A stretch of 64,000 bases of DNA from Salipaludibacillus daqingensis (GCF_029891575.1 NZ_JARZHF010000012.1:90105-154104); one strand, 5' to 3'; shown: positions 43,827 to 53,123, counted from the stretch's first letter. Notes: a model not told the origin generated them from the letters alone. Numbers and translations are program-made.

Positions 43827-44221
43827 AATAAACAGTCCTCTCGTCGTATAAGTAGTTATTGCAAATATATTAGAAAAAAAGGAATACTGATGATTAAAAA
43901 TAATACCTTAATCATTATATATATCAATTCAAAAAATATAATCGATTCTTATTGTATATGTAGTATATGCATCCTTGTCCAATATACAAGGGCTCTAACT
44001 ATATAACTATTCCCTTTTATTTCATTTTTACACTTAAAAAATCAGATATAATTAGCTTAGCTATAACCAAAGGTGGCACATTTCAATCATTAAATTCCCA
44101 TAATAGAGGAATTTTAAAAATATAAGGATGCGAATCAAAATGAAATTGACGGAAAAATATAGAATTCATTAAAATAGACAATCTCTAACAATCAAACAAA
44201 GATAACATCCACTGTAATATG
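43827..44221. other. non-coding gap
   Basis: A/T-rich stretch between pfk and the terminator of the DsbA-like gene; I see no gene, repeat or convincing RNA in it. Confidence 0.6.
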
Positions 44222-44256
44222 AAAGCGAATGGCTCCATGAAAGCCATTCGCTTTAT
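44222..44256. terminator. terminator of the DsbA-like gene
   Basis: AAAGCGAATGGCT pairs with AAGCCATTCGCTTT over a short loop, 60 bp after the gene's stop. Confidence 0.75.
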
Positions 44257-44316
44257 TTTGACTGTTTATTTATGCTTAGGAATTTTGCATCCATTTTCAT
44301 CACAAGCCATTTCTTC

Positions 44317-44973
44317 TCATAGGTCGTTTTCTTCTGAAAATGCTCCATCCTCTTTAATAATGTTATTCAACGTTTCTACAAAAACTTCCGTTGACTGTGC
44401 ACCAGTTATTGCATGCTTTTTATTAATAAGGAAAAAAGGGATGCTTTGAATTCCGAGTTCCTGAGCTTCTCGCTCGTCTCCACGAACGTCATCACTTATT
44501 TTATTACTTGCAAGTAATTCTGCAACTTCTTTCCCGTTCAACCCTACTTCTTCGGCTAGTTCAACCAATGCTTTATGGTCACCAATATTTTTGGAATCTG
44601 TATAATACGCTTTTAACAATCGATCTGTCATTTCGTGCGACAATCCTTTTGTTTTTGCAAACAAAGCTAAACGATGCGCATCAAACGTATTCGTTAAAAC
44701 CAATGTATCTAGTTGGAAATCTAAGCCTGCTTGAGCAGCCATTTGTTCCATGTTTCGGCAAGTGTCTTTCGCTTGATTTATGCTCATTCTGTATTTACTT
44801 GCTAACTTTTCGTACATATTATACTCAACGTTTCTCTCTGCAGAAGGATCTAACTCAAAACAGCGATAAACAACATTTACAGGGTGGTCTATTTTATTAA
44901 GGGCATCTTCCAGACGCCGCTTGCCAATATAGCAAAATGGTCAAGCAAAGTCAGTCCACATTTCAATTAACAT
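44317..44973 (-). CDS. apparent selenoprotein: FrnE/DsbA-family oxidoreductase with U-P-F-C active site
   Basis: Reading through one in-frame TGA (44941-44943) gives 218 residues. The N-terminus is M-L-I-E-M-W-T-D-F-A-[TGA]-P-F-C-Y-I-G-K-R-R-L-E, where FrnE/YwbO-like proteins have C-P-F/W-C. The TGA is thus residue 11 at the first redox cysteine, with C14 intact. The rest is a complete DsbA fold with its helical insert and the cis-proline motif S-I-P-F-F-L-I. The ATG at 44973 is 9 nt after GGAGG, which the truncated ATG at 44817 lacks. A hairpin with SECIS geometry follows the TGA. Such proteins catalyse thiol-disulfide exchange; selenium would raise reactivity. The alternative is a nonsense mutation, but its exact position at the catalytic residue, shared with the MsrA gene 0.3 kb upstream, argues against that. 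Confidence 0.82.
44902..44918 (-). promoter_or_regulatory. candidate SECIS hairpin in the DsbA-like gene
   Basis: GGCGTC pairs with GATGCC (one G-U) around the loop TGGAA. The loop starts 28 nt after the TGA and has G at position 2, within the bacterial SECIS model as I remember it. Confidence 0.6.
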
Positions 44974-45057
44974 ACACGTATACCTCCATCCTTTTCTTGC
45001 CATTAGTATATCTATTATCATTAATTTCAGTCAATGTATGTGCCTTAAACAAATAAC

Positions 45058-45088
45058 TAAAAATCTCTGTCTACATAAGACAGAGATC
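45058..45088 (-). terminator. terminator downstream of msrA
   Basis: ATCTCTGTCT pairs perfectly with AGACAGAGAT and is followed on the minus strand by TTTTTAG. Confidence 0.85.
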
Positions 45089-45147
45089 CAATATTTTAAA
45101 TAAAGTAATTTCAAATGGTACCCTCAATCATTGAATCGCTTGGACTT

Positions 45148-45296
45148 CTACCAGTCATCCATATCATCAGGATAGGTGTTTGTTTGAAATACTTCACCCG
45201 TTTCTTCGTTCTCAACGTGGATGATCACTTCAAACGTCTCTGGGTCGTTCTTTTTTTAGTCTCAATATATGCACTGAGAATCTTCGGCTGAAACTC
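45148..45296 (-). pseudogene. remnant of a small protein gene between msrA and its terminator
   Basis: Directly after the msrA TAA, the same frame reads E-F-Q-P-K-I-L-S-A-Y-I-E-T-K-K. After a one-base shift at an A-run it continues N-D-P-E-T-F-E-V-I-I-H-V-E-N-E-E-T-G-E-V and ends D-D-M-D-D-W at 45148. The coherent residue pattern on both sides of the shift suggests a small conserved protein of about 45 residues that has lost its start codon and frame, or a sequence error. I do not know the family. Confidence 0.4.
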
Positions 45297-45947
45297 TTAC
45301 CATTTGAGATTATTGATTAATTCAACGAGGGTCTTTGAATCTTCTGGATTAAGTCCCCATAATGCTATTTCTTCTTTAAGACTAACTAATTTGCCATGCC
45401 CTGCAACAAATCCATTTAATCGAGCAGCGATTGTTGAGTTTACAAAATCATGATGACTTTCGAATATATTTATGACTTTCTCTACTGCTTTAGGATATCT
45501 TTTTAAATAGTATTTTTGATGATAATCTTCGGCTAAATAAAATGCAGAATGAGCTACCATTTCCGTTTGAATTTCTCCATTTAATAACTGCTCCCATTCG
45601 CTCTTTACTCGTTGGGCCTGCTTTTTTTGATCATCATTATGAAAAAGGAGAAGAGACATATACTGTCTATCTTTATAAAAGGTATCTCGAAGAGGGTTAT
45701 GATTTTTCCAAAAGATATTTAATAGTTCTTCATAAGTAATAATGTCAGCATCAAAATCTATTTCAATACTTTCAGTATGATCCCCCATATTTCGATACGT
45801 TGGGTTTGACATTGTCCCTCCAGCATAACCTACACGAGTTCGAATAACTCCTCGTAAATGCCCGAACTGAGCATCTGGTCCCCAAAATCATCCCATCCCG
45901 AATGTTGCCGTTTGACTATTTTTTACTGTTAGATTTAAGTAACTCAT
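45297..45947 (-). CDS. msrA: apparent selenoprotein: peptide methionine sulfoxide reductase MsrA with Sec at the catalytic site
   Basis: Reading through one in-frame TGA (45888-45890) gives 216 residues. The N-terminus carries A-T-F-G-M-G-[TGA]-F-W-G-P-D-A-Q-F, where the MsrA catalytic motif is G-C-F-W-G. The TGA is residue 20, exactly the nucleophile. Downstream G-Y-A-G-G, H-T-E-S-I-E and Y-H-Q-K-Y-Y-L motifs are all normal. The protein contains no cysteine at all. AAGGAGG stands 6 nt before the ATG at 45947, while the ATG at 45812 that a truncated call would use has no such site. MsrA repairs methionine-S-sulfoxide; Sec forms are known in some bacteria and algae and are far more active. A SECIS-like hairpin follows the TGA. 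Confidence 0.87.
45858..45874 (-). promoter_or_regulatory. candidate SECIS hairpin in msrA
   Basis: ATGCTC pairs with GGGCAT (one G-U) around the loop AGTTC. The loop begins 19 nt after the TGA with G at loop position 2. Stem length, loop length and G position equal those of the hairpin in the DsbA-like gene. Confidence 0.62.
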
Positions 45948-46093
45948 TATGTTCCTCCTTCAACTATCAAATCGTTACGGGAGCCCCTCGATGAAAATGA
46001 TTTAATATTTATTCCTGAAAACCTTAAAGTGTTATCTGTATTTTACCATTTTTCAAAAAAGAAAGCCTTTCCTCTAACTTATATGAATGTTCT

Positions 46094-46636
46094 CTAAAAT
46101 ATTAAAATAATAATTGCTAAAAAGATAAACATGCCACCTGAAAAATAATCTGCATATTCTCTTATGATACGAATAGCAATGACTCTTCCAAATTGTGATC
46201 CAAACCATATAAAAAGGAAGCTCGTCAACCATGCTAATACGCTCGTCAACAAAATTGGAAAACCATGTAGCCCTCCAGAAACACCGGCGGCAAAGGAATC
46301 CACTCCTAAGGCTAGCCCTAATAATATGGATGCCTTCCAATCAAATTGTAAATTTTCAGCTAACTTCTCTCCTCCGTTATTTGTAACACCTTGCCAAATA
46401 AACCATAAACCAATGAAGATAAATATTAGAGAGGCAAAATAAATATCAATATTGCCAGGTAATATAAATGCTATTTCTTCTCCTATCAATAGTCCTAACG
46501 CCATCGTTACTCCTGAAAGAACGGAAATAATCCATATGACATGCCATGGAATACGTCTTTTTATCCCTAATGAAAACCCAACACCAAGGTCATCAAGGTT
46601 TGATGCAACAACGATCATCATGATTTGCCATACCAT
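46094..46636 (-). CDS. YtaF-like sporulation membrane protein (MntP fold)
   Basis: This 180-residue protein is read from ATG 46636, 7 nt after GGGGG; a longer frame to 46825 lacks such a site. Six membrane helices carry paired motifs N-L-D-D-L-G-V-G-x-x-L-G and G-V-D-S-F-A-A-G, typical of the MntP/YtaF group. MntP exports manganese; YtaF is a sporulation-associated relative of unknown function. Sequence resemblance favours YtaF. Transcribed alone. Confidence 0.8.
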   Translation of the reverse strand: MVWQIMMIVVASNLDDLGVGFSLGIKRRIPWHVIWIISVLSGVTMALGLLIGEEIAFILPGNIDIYFASLIFIFIGLWFIWQGVTNNGGEKLAENLQFDWKASILLGLALGVDSFAAGVSGGLHGFPILLTSVLAWLTSFLFIWFGSQFGRVIAIRIIREYADYFSGGMFIFLAIIILIF

Positions 46637-46963
46637 TTTTAATCCCCCAATCGTGGCTTTCACCTTTCCATTCATACATAAAATAACCTTACTAAAGGAA
46701 GAGTAATTAATTAAAGGATAATTATTCTTGATACATCGAAAACCGACAATAGTTTTTGATTCGTTCACGGTTATATTATGAATCGATATTGGAGGCGTGC
46801 TTTGCTTCTCTATCTTATTCATCAATGTTTCTCTAGATAAAATATATCATATCCTTTGCAAGACTTTCACGTTGGGACATTTTGCATATATACATTCTGT
46901 ATGGCTTAATACTTACTGAAAATACAGTTTCGATTTTAAAACAGCAACTACAGGTTTATCCTT

Positions 46964-48343
46964 CTAATCTACTGGATGCATTTTAGCAGTAAAGTGACGT
47001 AAAACCTTAGGTTCATAAGTAAATGTGAGTCCTTTTAACGTTTTCGCTCTGTCTTTAATAGCGATAAGACCGTCTGCAATCACATCCATATGGTTATAAG
47101 TGTATACCCTTCTTGGAATAGTTAGACGAAGCAACTCTAACGGACTATCCAATTGTTCCCCCGTTGTCGCATCTCGCCCTAACAATAATGAACCTACTTC
47201 CACTCCACGTACACCGACTTCAAGGTATAATTCATTAGCTAGAACCTGTGCCGGGAATTGCTGTCCTGGAATATGTGGGAGCATTTTCTTCGCATCAACA
47301 AAAACCGCATGTCCTCCCGTTGGTGATTGGATCGGTATTCCACCTTCTGCTAATCTATTACCTAAATACTCTACTTGATGGATTCTTGATTTAAGGTAGT
47401 CTTCTTCAATGCCTTCATAAAGGCCTCTAGCAAGCGCTTCCATATCTCGACCTGTCAGTCCTCCGTATGTAGGAAAGCCTTCTAAAGGCACTACCATAGA
47501 ACGAGCGCGATTGAACATTTCCTCATGGTCGTTTCGAAAAGCTAAAATACCACCTATATTGACTAACCCATCTTTCTTAGCACTCATAGTAAATGCGTCT
47601 GTATATGAAAACATTTCGCGAATGATTTCTTTGATAGAGTGATTTTCGTAACCTCTTTCTCGATGCTTAATAAAGAAAGCGTTTTCAGAAAATCGTGCAG
47701 CATCCATAACTGTAAAGATTCCGTACTTCCTTGCAATACGCGATGCTTCTTTCATATTCTCCATTGATACTGGCTGGCCTCCTGCACTATTATTCGTAAT
47801 CGTAACAACAACCATCCCAATATTTTCTGGTTTTTTATCTATGATTATATTTTCTAACTTTTCAAGATCGAAGTTGCCTTTAAACTCATAGGGTGTTGTT
47901 GTATCGTAAGCTTCTCTTGTCACAACATCGATCGCTTTACCATTCGCAAAGTCCACATGGGCGCGTGTCGTATCAAAATGCCAGTTACTTAATACGTATT
48001 GATCGGGTTGAATCACTAGCGGAAATAACACTTGTTCTGCCCCACGTCCTTGATGAGTTGGGATGACAAACGGATATCCTGTAATATCTTCTACTGCTTC
48101 TTTTAAATGATAATAGTTTCTACTTCCGGCGTAAGATTCATCCCCAAGCATCATACCTGCCCACTGATTGTCGCTCATTGCTCCTGTTCCACTATCGGTT
48201 AATAAATCGATATACACATCATCTGACTTCAGTGAAAACGGATTATAACCAGCCTCTTCTAGCGCTTTTTTACGCTCTTCTCTTGAAATTTGTTTAATTG
48301 GTTCTATCATTTTAATTTTATAAGGTTCTGCCATTCGCTCCAT
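46964..48343 (-). CDS. tnaA: tryptophanase
   Basis: This 459-residue PLP enzyme splits tryptophan to indole, pyruvate and ammonia. The PLP lysine is in M-S-A-K-K-D, and [19 protein letters not shown] and [12 protein letters not shown] are conserved. The C-terminal [15 protein letters not shown] and the end [16 protein letters not shown] match tryptophanase rather than tyrosine phenol-lyase. No tnaC-like leader peptide or tnaB transporter is adjacent. AAAGGGG precedes the ATG. Confidence 0.92.
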   Translation of the reverse strand: MERMAEPYKIKMIEPIKQISREERKKALEEAGYNPFSLKSDDVYIDLLTDSGTGAMSDNQWAGMMLGDESYAGSRNYYHLKEAVEDITGYPFVIPTHQGRGAEQVLFPLVIQPDQYVLSNWHFDTTRAHVDFANGKAIDVVTREAYDTTTPYEFKGNFDLEKLENIIIDKKPENIGMVVVTITNNSAGGQPVSMENMKEASRIARKYGIFTVMDAARFSENAFFIKHRERGYENHSIKEIIREMFSYTDAFTMSAKKDGLVNIGGILAFRNDHEEMFNRARSMVVPLEGFPTYGGLTGRDMEALARGLYEGIEEDYLKSRIHQVEYLGNRLAEGGIPIQSPTGGHAVFVDAKKMLPHIPGQQFPAQVLANELYLEVGVRGVEVGSLLLGRDATTGEQLDSPLELLRLTIPRRVYTYNHMDVIADGLIAIKDRAKTLKGLTFTYEPKVLRHFTAKMHPVD

Positions 48344-48490
48344 TTACATTCATCCCCTTTTATTTACTTACCTCTATCCTCTATTGTAAATGGTATACTT
48401 TGACAAATCTATCTGTTTCGAAAAATTTCCAACTAGTACTTATCATGCTTCCAATAAAATTCACAGCTCTGTCCTAGAAATTCTACATTT

Positions 48491-49459
48491 TTAATCTTTC
48501 CATATAAATGAACTTGCTGATTTCATCTCTATATTTGGATGCTCTTTTAGTTTATCAACTAATTGAAAGAGCGCATTATCCTTTTTTTTCGCTTCAATCA
48601 TACAATCGATTTGATCAACTGATCCAGTTGATTTTCTTACAAAATCTAAAAACATATCCTCATCAATAAATTCAGCATGACTTTTAAACGCCCCTTCATT
48701 TTTCGGACTTGATATATGCATTTTAACCGGTAAAGGAGAATCAACCCATGTGCTGATGACCCGTTCCCAATGTTTTTCCCACTTTTCGTCATCGTGATAT
48801 GCCAAATGATGATGGATATCAAACACCAATGGAATATTTAATTTTTCACAAACATATAAGCAATCTTCTAACGTATATGACGTATCATCATTTTCTATCA
48901 TGATCATTTTTCGAATATCATTCGGGACGTGAACCCAGTTATCGATAAATCGCTCTAATGATTTTTGTTTATCTTTGTAACGTCCACCTAAATGAAGCAC
49001 ACAACGGTGAGTCGGATCAATTTTCATCTGATCAAGCAACAAATAGTGGTATTTCAATACATTTAAAGACGTATTAAAAATATCTTTACCTGGAGAATTA
49101 AGAACGACAAAATGATCAGGATGAAAATCTATTCGCATCCCATTTGCTTCTGCAAAGGACCCTAGCTCAATAAGATCCTCTTTGATCCCTTCTATGTAAT
49201 CCCATTGTATTAATTCTTCATGAGTCGCAAGTGGAACGAGTCGAGAACTTAATCTGAAAAAATCTATTTCATACGCTTTATTATGTTTTAACAATCGTAT
49301 ACAATTTTGGATGTTCGATTGAGCGATTCGTTCAAGCTTTCTTACTGCAGCATCTTCATTAGCTAATTGCTCAAACCTTTTGTAGGTCATCGTTTGAGAA
49401 GGGGAAGCATTTTTGAGGTTTACACTCATGGCAACATATCCAAGTCGAAACAATGTCAT
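48491..49459 (-). CDS. uvsE: UV DNA damage endonuclease UvsE
   Basis: This 322-residue TIM-barrel nuclease nicks DNA 5' to UV photoproducts. L-G-Y-V-A-M-S, F-R-L-S-S-R-L-V-P-L, M-R-I-D-F-H-P-D-H, H-L-G-G-R-Y-K-D-K and F-D-I-H-H-H contain the metal ligands of the family. Start ATG 49459 is preceded by a weak GGGTG. In Bacillus such enzymes protect spores. No clear LexA box is upstream. Confidence 0.92.
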   Translation of the reverse strand: MTLFRLGYVAMSVNLKNASPSQTMTYKRFEQLANEDAAVRKLERIAQSNIQNCIRLLKHNKAYEIDFFRLSSRLVPLATHEELIQWDYIEGIKEDLIELGSFAEANGMRIDFHPDHFVVLNSPGKDIFNTSLNVLKYHYLLLDQMKIDPTHRCVLHLGGRYKDKQKSLERFIDNWVHVPNDIRKMIMIENDDTSYTLEDCLYVCEKLNIPLVFDIHHHLAYHDDEKWEKHWERVISTWVDSPLPVKMHISSPKNEGAFKSHAEFIDEDMFLDFVRKSTGSVDQIDCMIEAKKKDNALFQLVDKLKEHPNIEMKSASSFIWKD

Positions 49460-49582
49460 TTAGCATCACCCATTTCACGTTTTCCTTAGTATAAGCGAAC
49501 CACGTTTTCGTTATGTAACGAGATAGCTTACACATACGTAAAACGTTTGTGAACGAGTGCCACTCTCCAAATACGAGAAAGA

Positions 49583-49611
49583 GGACACTTCTCGATGATT
49601 GAGAAGTGTCC
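49583..49611 (-). terminator. terminator of the aldehyde dehydrogenase gene
   Basis: GGACACTTCTC pairs perfectly with GAGAAGTGTCC over 7 nt, just after the aldehyde dehydrogenase stop; continues TCTTTCTCG. Confidence 0.8.
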
Positions 49612-49622
49612 AAAGCAAGTAT

Positions 49623-51074
49623 TTATTGGTGATCATCTTTATATTGCATATACACAACTTGTGTACTTAGAAATTCATGTAAACCGTGTTTACCGTCAGC
49701 TCCACCGATCCCAGACTTTCTGAACCCGGCGTGATAGCCTTGGACCGCTTCAAAATTTTCTCGGTTTACAAAAGTTTCACCGAATCGAAGTCCATTTGTG
49801 AGACGCATAACCTGATGGTAGTTATCCGTGTATACCGACGATGAGAGACCATAGACGGAATCGTTGGCCATATCAATCGCATCATCTAGCTTTTTATACG
49901 TCACGATCGGCAATACAGGTCCAAATATCTCATCTTCAATGACCTGCATATCATGAGTGACATGTGTGAGGACCGTCGGCTTATAGAAAAAACCTTTCTT
50001 CTCATTAGCTGGCTCGCCGCCTGTTGTGACTTTAGCCCCTTGAGAAATCGCAGTTTTGACCATTTTATCTACCTCGTCAATACGGTCTTGACTTACAAGT
50101 GGTCCCATATCTAGACTTTGATCACCTTTAGGATCACCATACGTTACGTTTGACATTGCTTCCGTCATTTTTTGGGTAAAGTCTTCTGCCACACTTTCAT
50201 GCACATAAACACGCTCAGCATTTGTGCAAGCTTGTCCAGCGTTGATAATCCGACTTTTAGTAATGTGCTCAACAGCTAGATCGATATCGGCATGTTCTGT
50301 TACAATAGCCGGTGCTTTGCCACCAAGCTCTAAGTTCACTTTCGTAATGTTTTGTGCGGCCGCTTCCATAACCTTCACACCAGCTGGAATACTACCTGTC
50401 ATCGTAACCATTGCTACTTTTTCGTGAGAGGCCATGACGTTACCAATTGTTGAGCCTTTTCCTAAAATTAAGTTATACACACCTTTTGGTAATACATCCA
50501 TGTCATGAAGCATTTTCGTGAATGCAGCAGCAGTATTTGGTGTTTGTTGACTTGGTTTAAGAACAATTGTACATCCGGTGATTAATGATGTGGCTACTTT
50601 CCTTGCCAAAATAAACACAGGGAAATTCCAAGGAACTATTCCTGCGACAACACCAATTGGTCTTTTATGGATGAAAATGTTCTCGTTAGGACGATCACTC
50701 GGTAAAATTTCACCTTCGATTCGTCTTGCCCATTCCGACATGTATTGGAAGTAATCAATCGCTAAGTCTACTTCCCCGCTTGCCATTTCAAAACTTTTAC
50801 CTTGCTCTTCTATCAAAAGCTCAATAAATCGATTTCGATTTTCATATAATTTCAAACCTATGTCTCGAACAATTTTTCCTCGTTCATTTGAAGGAACCAT
50901 GCCCCACTCTTTTTGAGCTTTAAAGGCAGCTTCAATTGCTTTATTTGCATCACTTTCCGTTCCGTTTGGTATTTGTGAAATGGTTTCTTCCGTAGATGGA
51001 TTAACAATATCAATTGTTTCGTCTGAAGTTGAAGTTATATATTCCCCGTTTACATACAGTTGGTGTTTATTCAT
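49623..51074 (-). CDS. NAD(P)-dependent aldehyde dehydrogenase, lactaldehyde/glycolaldehyde type
   Basis: This 483-residue protein has the catalytic Cys in N-A-G-Q-A-C-T-N-A-E-R-V, the general base Glu in L-E-L-G-G-K, and the cofactor motif P-W-N-F-P. T-F-V-N-R-E-N-F-E-A-V-Q-G-Y-H-A-G-F near the end is the pattern of the AldA group, which oxidises lactaldehyde and glycolaldehyde. It is monocistronic with GGAGG before the ATG and a strong terminator after it. Confidence 0.88.
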   Translation of the reverse strand: MNKHQLYVNGEYITSTSDETIDIVNPSTEETISQIPNGTESDANKAIEAAFKAQKEWGMVPSNERGKIVRDIGLKLYENRNRFIELLIEEQGKSFEMASGEVDLAIDYFQYMSEWARRIEGEILPSDRPNENIFIHKRPIGVVAGIVPWNFPVFILARKVATSLITGCTIVLKPSQQTPNTAAAFTKMLHDMDVLPKGVYNLILGKGSTIGNVMASHEKVAMVTMTGSIPAGVKVMEAAAQNITKVNLELGGKAPAIVTEHADIDLAVEHITKSRIINAGQACTNAERVYVHESVAEDFTQKMTEAMSNVTYGDPKGDQSLDMGPLVSQDRIDEVDKMVKTAISQGAKVTTGGEPANEKKGFFYKPTVLTHVTHDMQVIEDEIFGPVLPIVTYKKLDDAIDMANDSVYGLSSSVYTDNYHQVMRLTNGLRFGETFVNRENFEAVQGYHAGFRKSGIGGADGKHGLHEFLSTQVVYMQYKDDHQ

Positions 51075-51255
51075 GTGTTATAGCCTCCTATGTCTGAAGT
51101 AGAGGGCTATTTCCTATATTGTAGATGTTTAAACTTAGGTACTTTAGCGAACTGCTCAATAAGTTTTATATATATAAACAAAGGGAAATGTTACCAAGTA
51201 CTTGGTTTTGATCATAATACCTCTCTACGTATCACTATCTATTCGAAGCAGTCTT

Positions 51256-51459
51256 TTAACTATTTTTAAAAACTTTTTCTTTTTTATATTTAATGACACA
51301 CTTTTGACAGATACAATGCTTACCTCTACTTTCTTTAGGAACGAATTCAAAAATACCAAGAGGAAACTCCTCTTTATCACACCAACAGTTATTAAGTTTG
51401 CCTCTTCCTGTCTTACATTTGTTTTCCTCACCACATAAAGGACATAAAAAATTAGCCAT
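51256..51459 (-). CDS. cysteine-rich CWC family protein
   Basis: This 67-residue protein starts at ATG 51459 with GGAGGG 7 nt upstream. It has C-P-L-C-G-E-E-N-x-C, a central N-C-W-C and H-C-I-C-Q-K-C, the pattern of the CWC family. The paired cysteines probably bind zinc or another metal. Function unknown. Confidence 0.82.
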   Translation of the reverse strand: MANFLCPLCGEENKCKTGRGKLNNCWCDKEEFPLGIFEFVPKESRGKHCICQKCVIKYKKEKVFKNS

Positions 51460-51825
51460 TAACATTCCCTCCATTTCTAATATCTCCCCTGAATATAAAT
51501 TAGATAATTCCATCTTTCACCTTTTCCTCCATTGGTGTCTTGGGCATAGCTTTCCTTAGCTTCGTCAATAAATCAGCTATTTTCATCCATCAAAGTACGA
51601 ACGAATTTTTAGCATGATTCTCACTGTTAGATAATTACATGAACATTTTACCTACCGCTAAGTAATCTATCTTTATGGCATAGTTAATGATTATAATTAA
51701 ATTTTTCTTCCATTTTCAAGCATCTTTTATCCTCCTCTATCGTCTATCCTTATGATAAGACTATGCACATTTTATCTATGGGAGAAATTGATTTCCCTTA
51801 GGTGAATACATCAAGGAGGTTTTCA
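51460..51825. other. non-coding gap
   Basis: A/T-rich. One 28-codon frame on the minus strand (51499-51585) reads smoothly but lacks a ribosome site. Nothing else is recognisable apart from the AAGGAGG that serves the gene starting at 51826. Confidence 0.5.
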
Positions 51826-52369
51826 ATGAAGTTTTTAAAAATTATTTCACTATTAATCGTTGTATTTCTTGCAATTGTATTCTATACAAATAACCTACTA
51901 GAAACTAAAGAAACAGAACAGAAAAATGAAACGACTAATGGACTGGAAATCATTGATAACAATGAACAAGACGACTCCAATAATTTAGAACCATTAGCAG
52001 GAAATGTTCCTACTCCAGAAGAAGTGGCAGAAGAATTTCCAGAAGATATGACCGAATCAGCAGTACAAACCGCTATTCATCATAATGTCGCATCAAAAAG
52101 TAGAAGCTAGTCAAAAATGGGGGAAAATGTTAATCACAGATGAAAGAATAGAACGTTTGATAGAAGTAATAAAAGACAATTCTGAAAATGATTTTAATCA
52201 TAGTAACCTTTATCTCACGATTCTTGAAAGGTGGAAACAAGGAGATTTCTCGAAAGTCGACGAAGATCACAATGATATTTGGCGACTTCAGGGAGGAACA
52301 ATCGGGAAAGCAACAGGCATCTTAAGTAATCAAGAAGAGCAAGAATTCATTAATACACATTTTGATTGA
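51826..52369 (+). pseudogene. DUF6241-like membrane-anchored protein gene split by a frameshift
   Basis: ATG 51826 (AAGGAGG 6 nt upstream) opens a protein with one membrane helix (about 4-21), an acidic linker and N-V-P-T-P-E-E-V-A-E-E-F-P-E-D-M-T-E-S-A-V-Q-T-A-I-H-H. The frame then runs out after nine odd residues at 52110. From 52085 the next frame continues M-S-H-Q-K-V-E-A-S-Q-K-W-G-K-M to 52369. Removing one A at 52084 joins H-H to M-S-H-Q-K, as expected for DUF6241-type proteins, giving about 180 residues. It could be decay, an error or a programmed shift; no slippery site is obvious. Confidence 0.7.
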
Positions 52370-52388
52370 GTTAAAGGAGACTACCTTT

Positions 52389-52664
52389 ATGTTTGTTAGA
52401 TATTTACCCAAAAGCTTCTGGTTATCTTTAATTGTATTCGTTTCGTTACAATGGCTAGCAATACCGATCGTAGCATATCTGACAACAAGTGCTCGAGATG
52501 TAATGGCTGGGATACTAATCATTATTGGAGTCATTTATCCGATCTATTTCATTTCAACAATCATTTACTTAAGAAAAGTAAAAAATCTTTGTGCTGATCA
52601 ATTAATAATAGCAGGATTTTTTCTACTCATTCCACTTTTAGCCTATATTCCTATTTTCGCTTAA
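52389..52664 (+). CDS. small membrane protein, unknown function
   Basis: This 91-residue protein is read from ATG 52389, 8 nt after AAAGGAGA. Three hydrophobic helices at about 9-30, 35-60 and 70-90 fill most of its length. No family recognised. It follows the broken DUF6241-like gene by 20 bp on the same strand and ends at a terminator, so the two were probably one transcript. Confidence 0.65.
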   Translation: MFVRYLPKSFWLSLIVFVSLQWLAIPIVAYLTTSARDVMAGILIIIGVIYPIYFISTIIYLRKVKNLCADQLIIAGFFLLIPLLAYIPIFA

Positions 52665-52673
52665 GGTGTCAGG

Positions 52674-52701
52674 AAAATTACGAAGCTGTCGTAATTTTTT
52701 G
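52674..52701 (+). terminator. terminator after the small membrane protein gene
   Basis: AAAATTACGA pairs with TCGTAATTTT over 5 nt and continues in T. Confidence 0.9.
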
Positions 52702-52820
52702 TGTGGCATTCAAGCGTTAAGGAAATTTAACGCTCCTTCCACAAAATAGGTTTAACATGTTAAGCTTTTATTAGTGATGCAGAGTATAACAGGTTAATTT
52801 ATCAGGAGGAATGTTACTTT

Positions 52821-53105
52821 ATGACTGATAGCGTTGGATGGACAACGATTGAAGAAGTTAGAGCAACAATCGAAAAAACATATGAACTATGTCAAACTCG
52901 AACGAAAATCGAGCTTAAATCTTGGTCTTATCATTCTGAAAGTTCTCATCAAAATGGAGATTATCCAATAGCTTTTGGAGATTACGTGAATAAGATGAAA
53001 GATATAGATTATTTAAGACAAGTGAAGTTAAATTTGTTTGACTGCGAAGACATCGGTGGAAAAGAAAAAGTAATCGAGTACTTATCGAAGCGCATCCATC
53101 GATAA
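52821..53105 (+). CDS. hypothetical protein
   Basis: This 94-residue soluble protein is preceded by AGGAGGA 10 nt before the ATG. It is mixed helix and strand, with W-T-T-I-E-E-V-R-A-T-I-E-K-T-Y near the start and L-R-Q-V-K-L-N-L-F-D-C-E later. No family recognised. Alone on its strand with a hairpin after it. Confidence 0.6.
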   Translation: MTDSVGWTTIEEVRATIEKTYELCQTRTKIELKSWSYHSESSHQNGDYPIAFGDYVNKMKDIDYLRQVKLNLFDCEDIGGKEKVIEYLSKRIHR

Positions 53106-53123
53106 TGATTGAAAAATACTAAA

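Noticed and set aside
46637..46830. Manganese (yybP-ykoY) riboswitch before the ytaF-like gene
   Set aside because: Looked for because MntP-type genes often have one; none of its conserved loops are visible.
48344..48490. tnaC-type leader peptide before tnaA
   Set aside because: No short Trp-containing frame with a ribosome site was found in the 150-bp gap.
49485..49500. LexA-like box before uvsE (CGAAAACGTGGTTCG)
   Set aside because: The half-sites are spaced one base too far and no second box is near.
51499..51585. 28-codon smooth frame upstream of the CWC gene
   Set aside because: Only a weak upstream signal and too short to judge without comparison.
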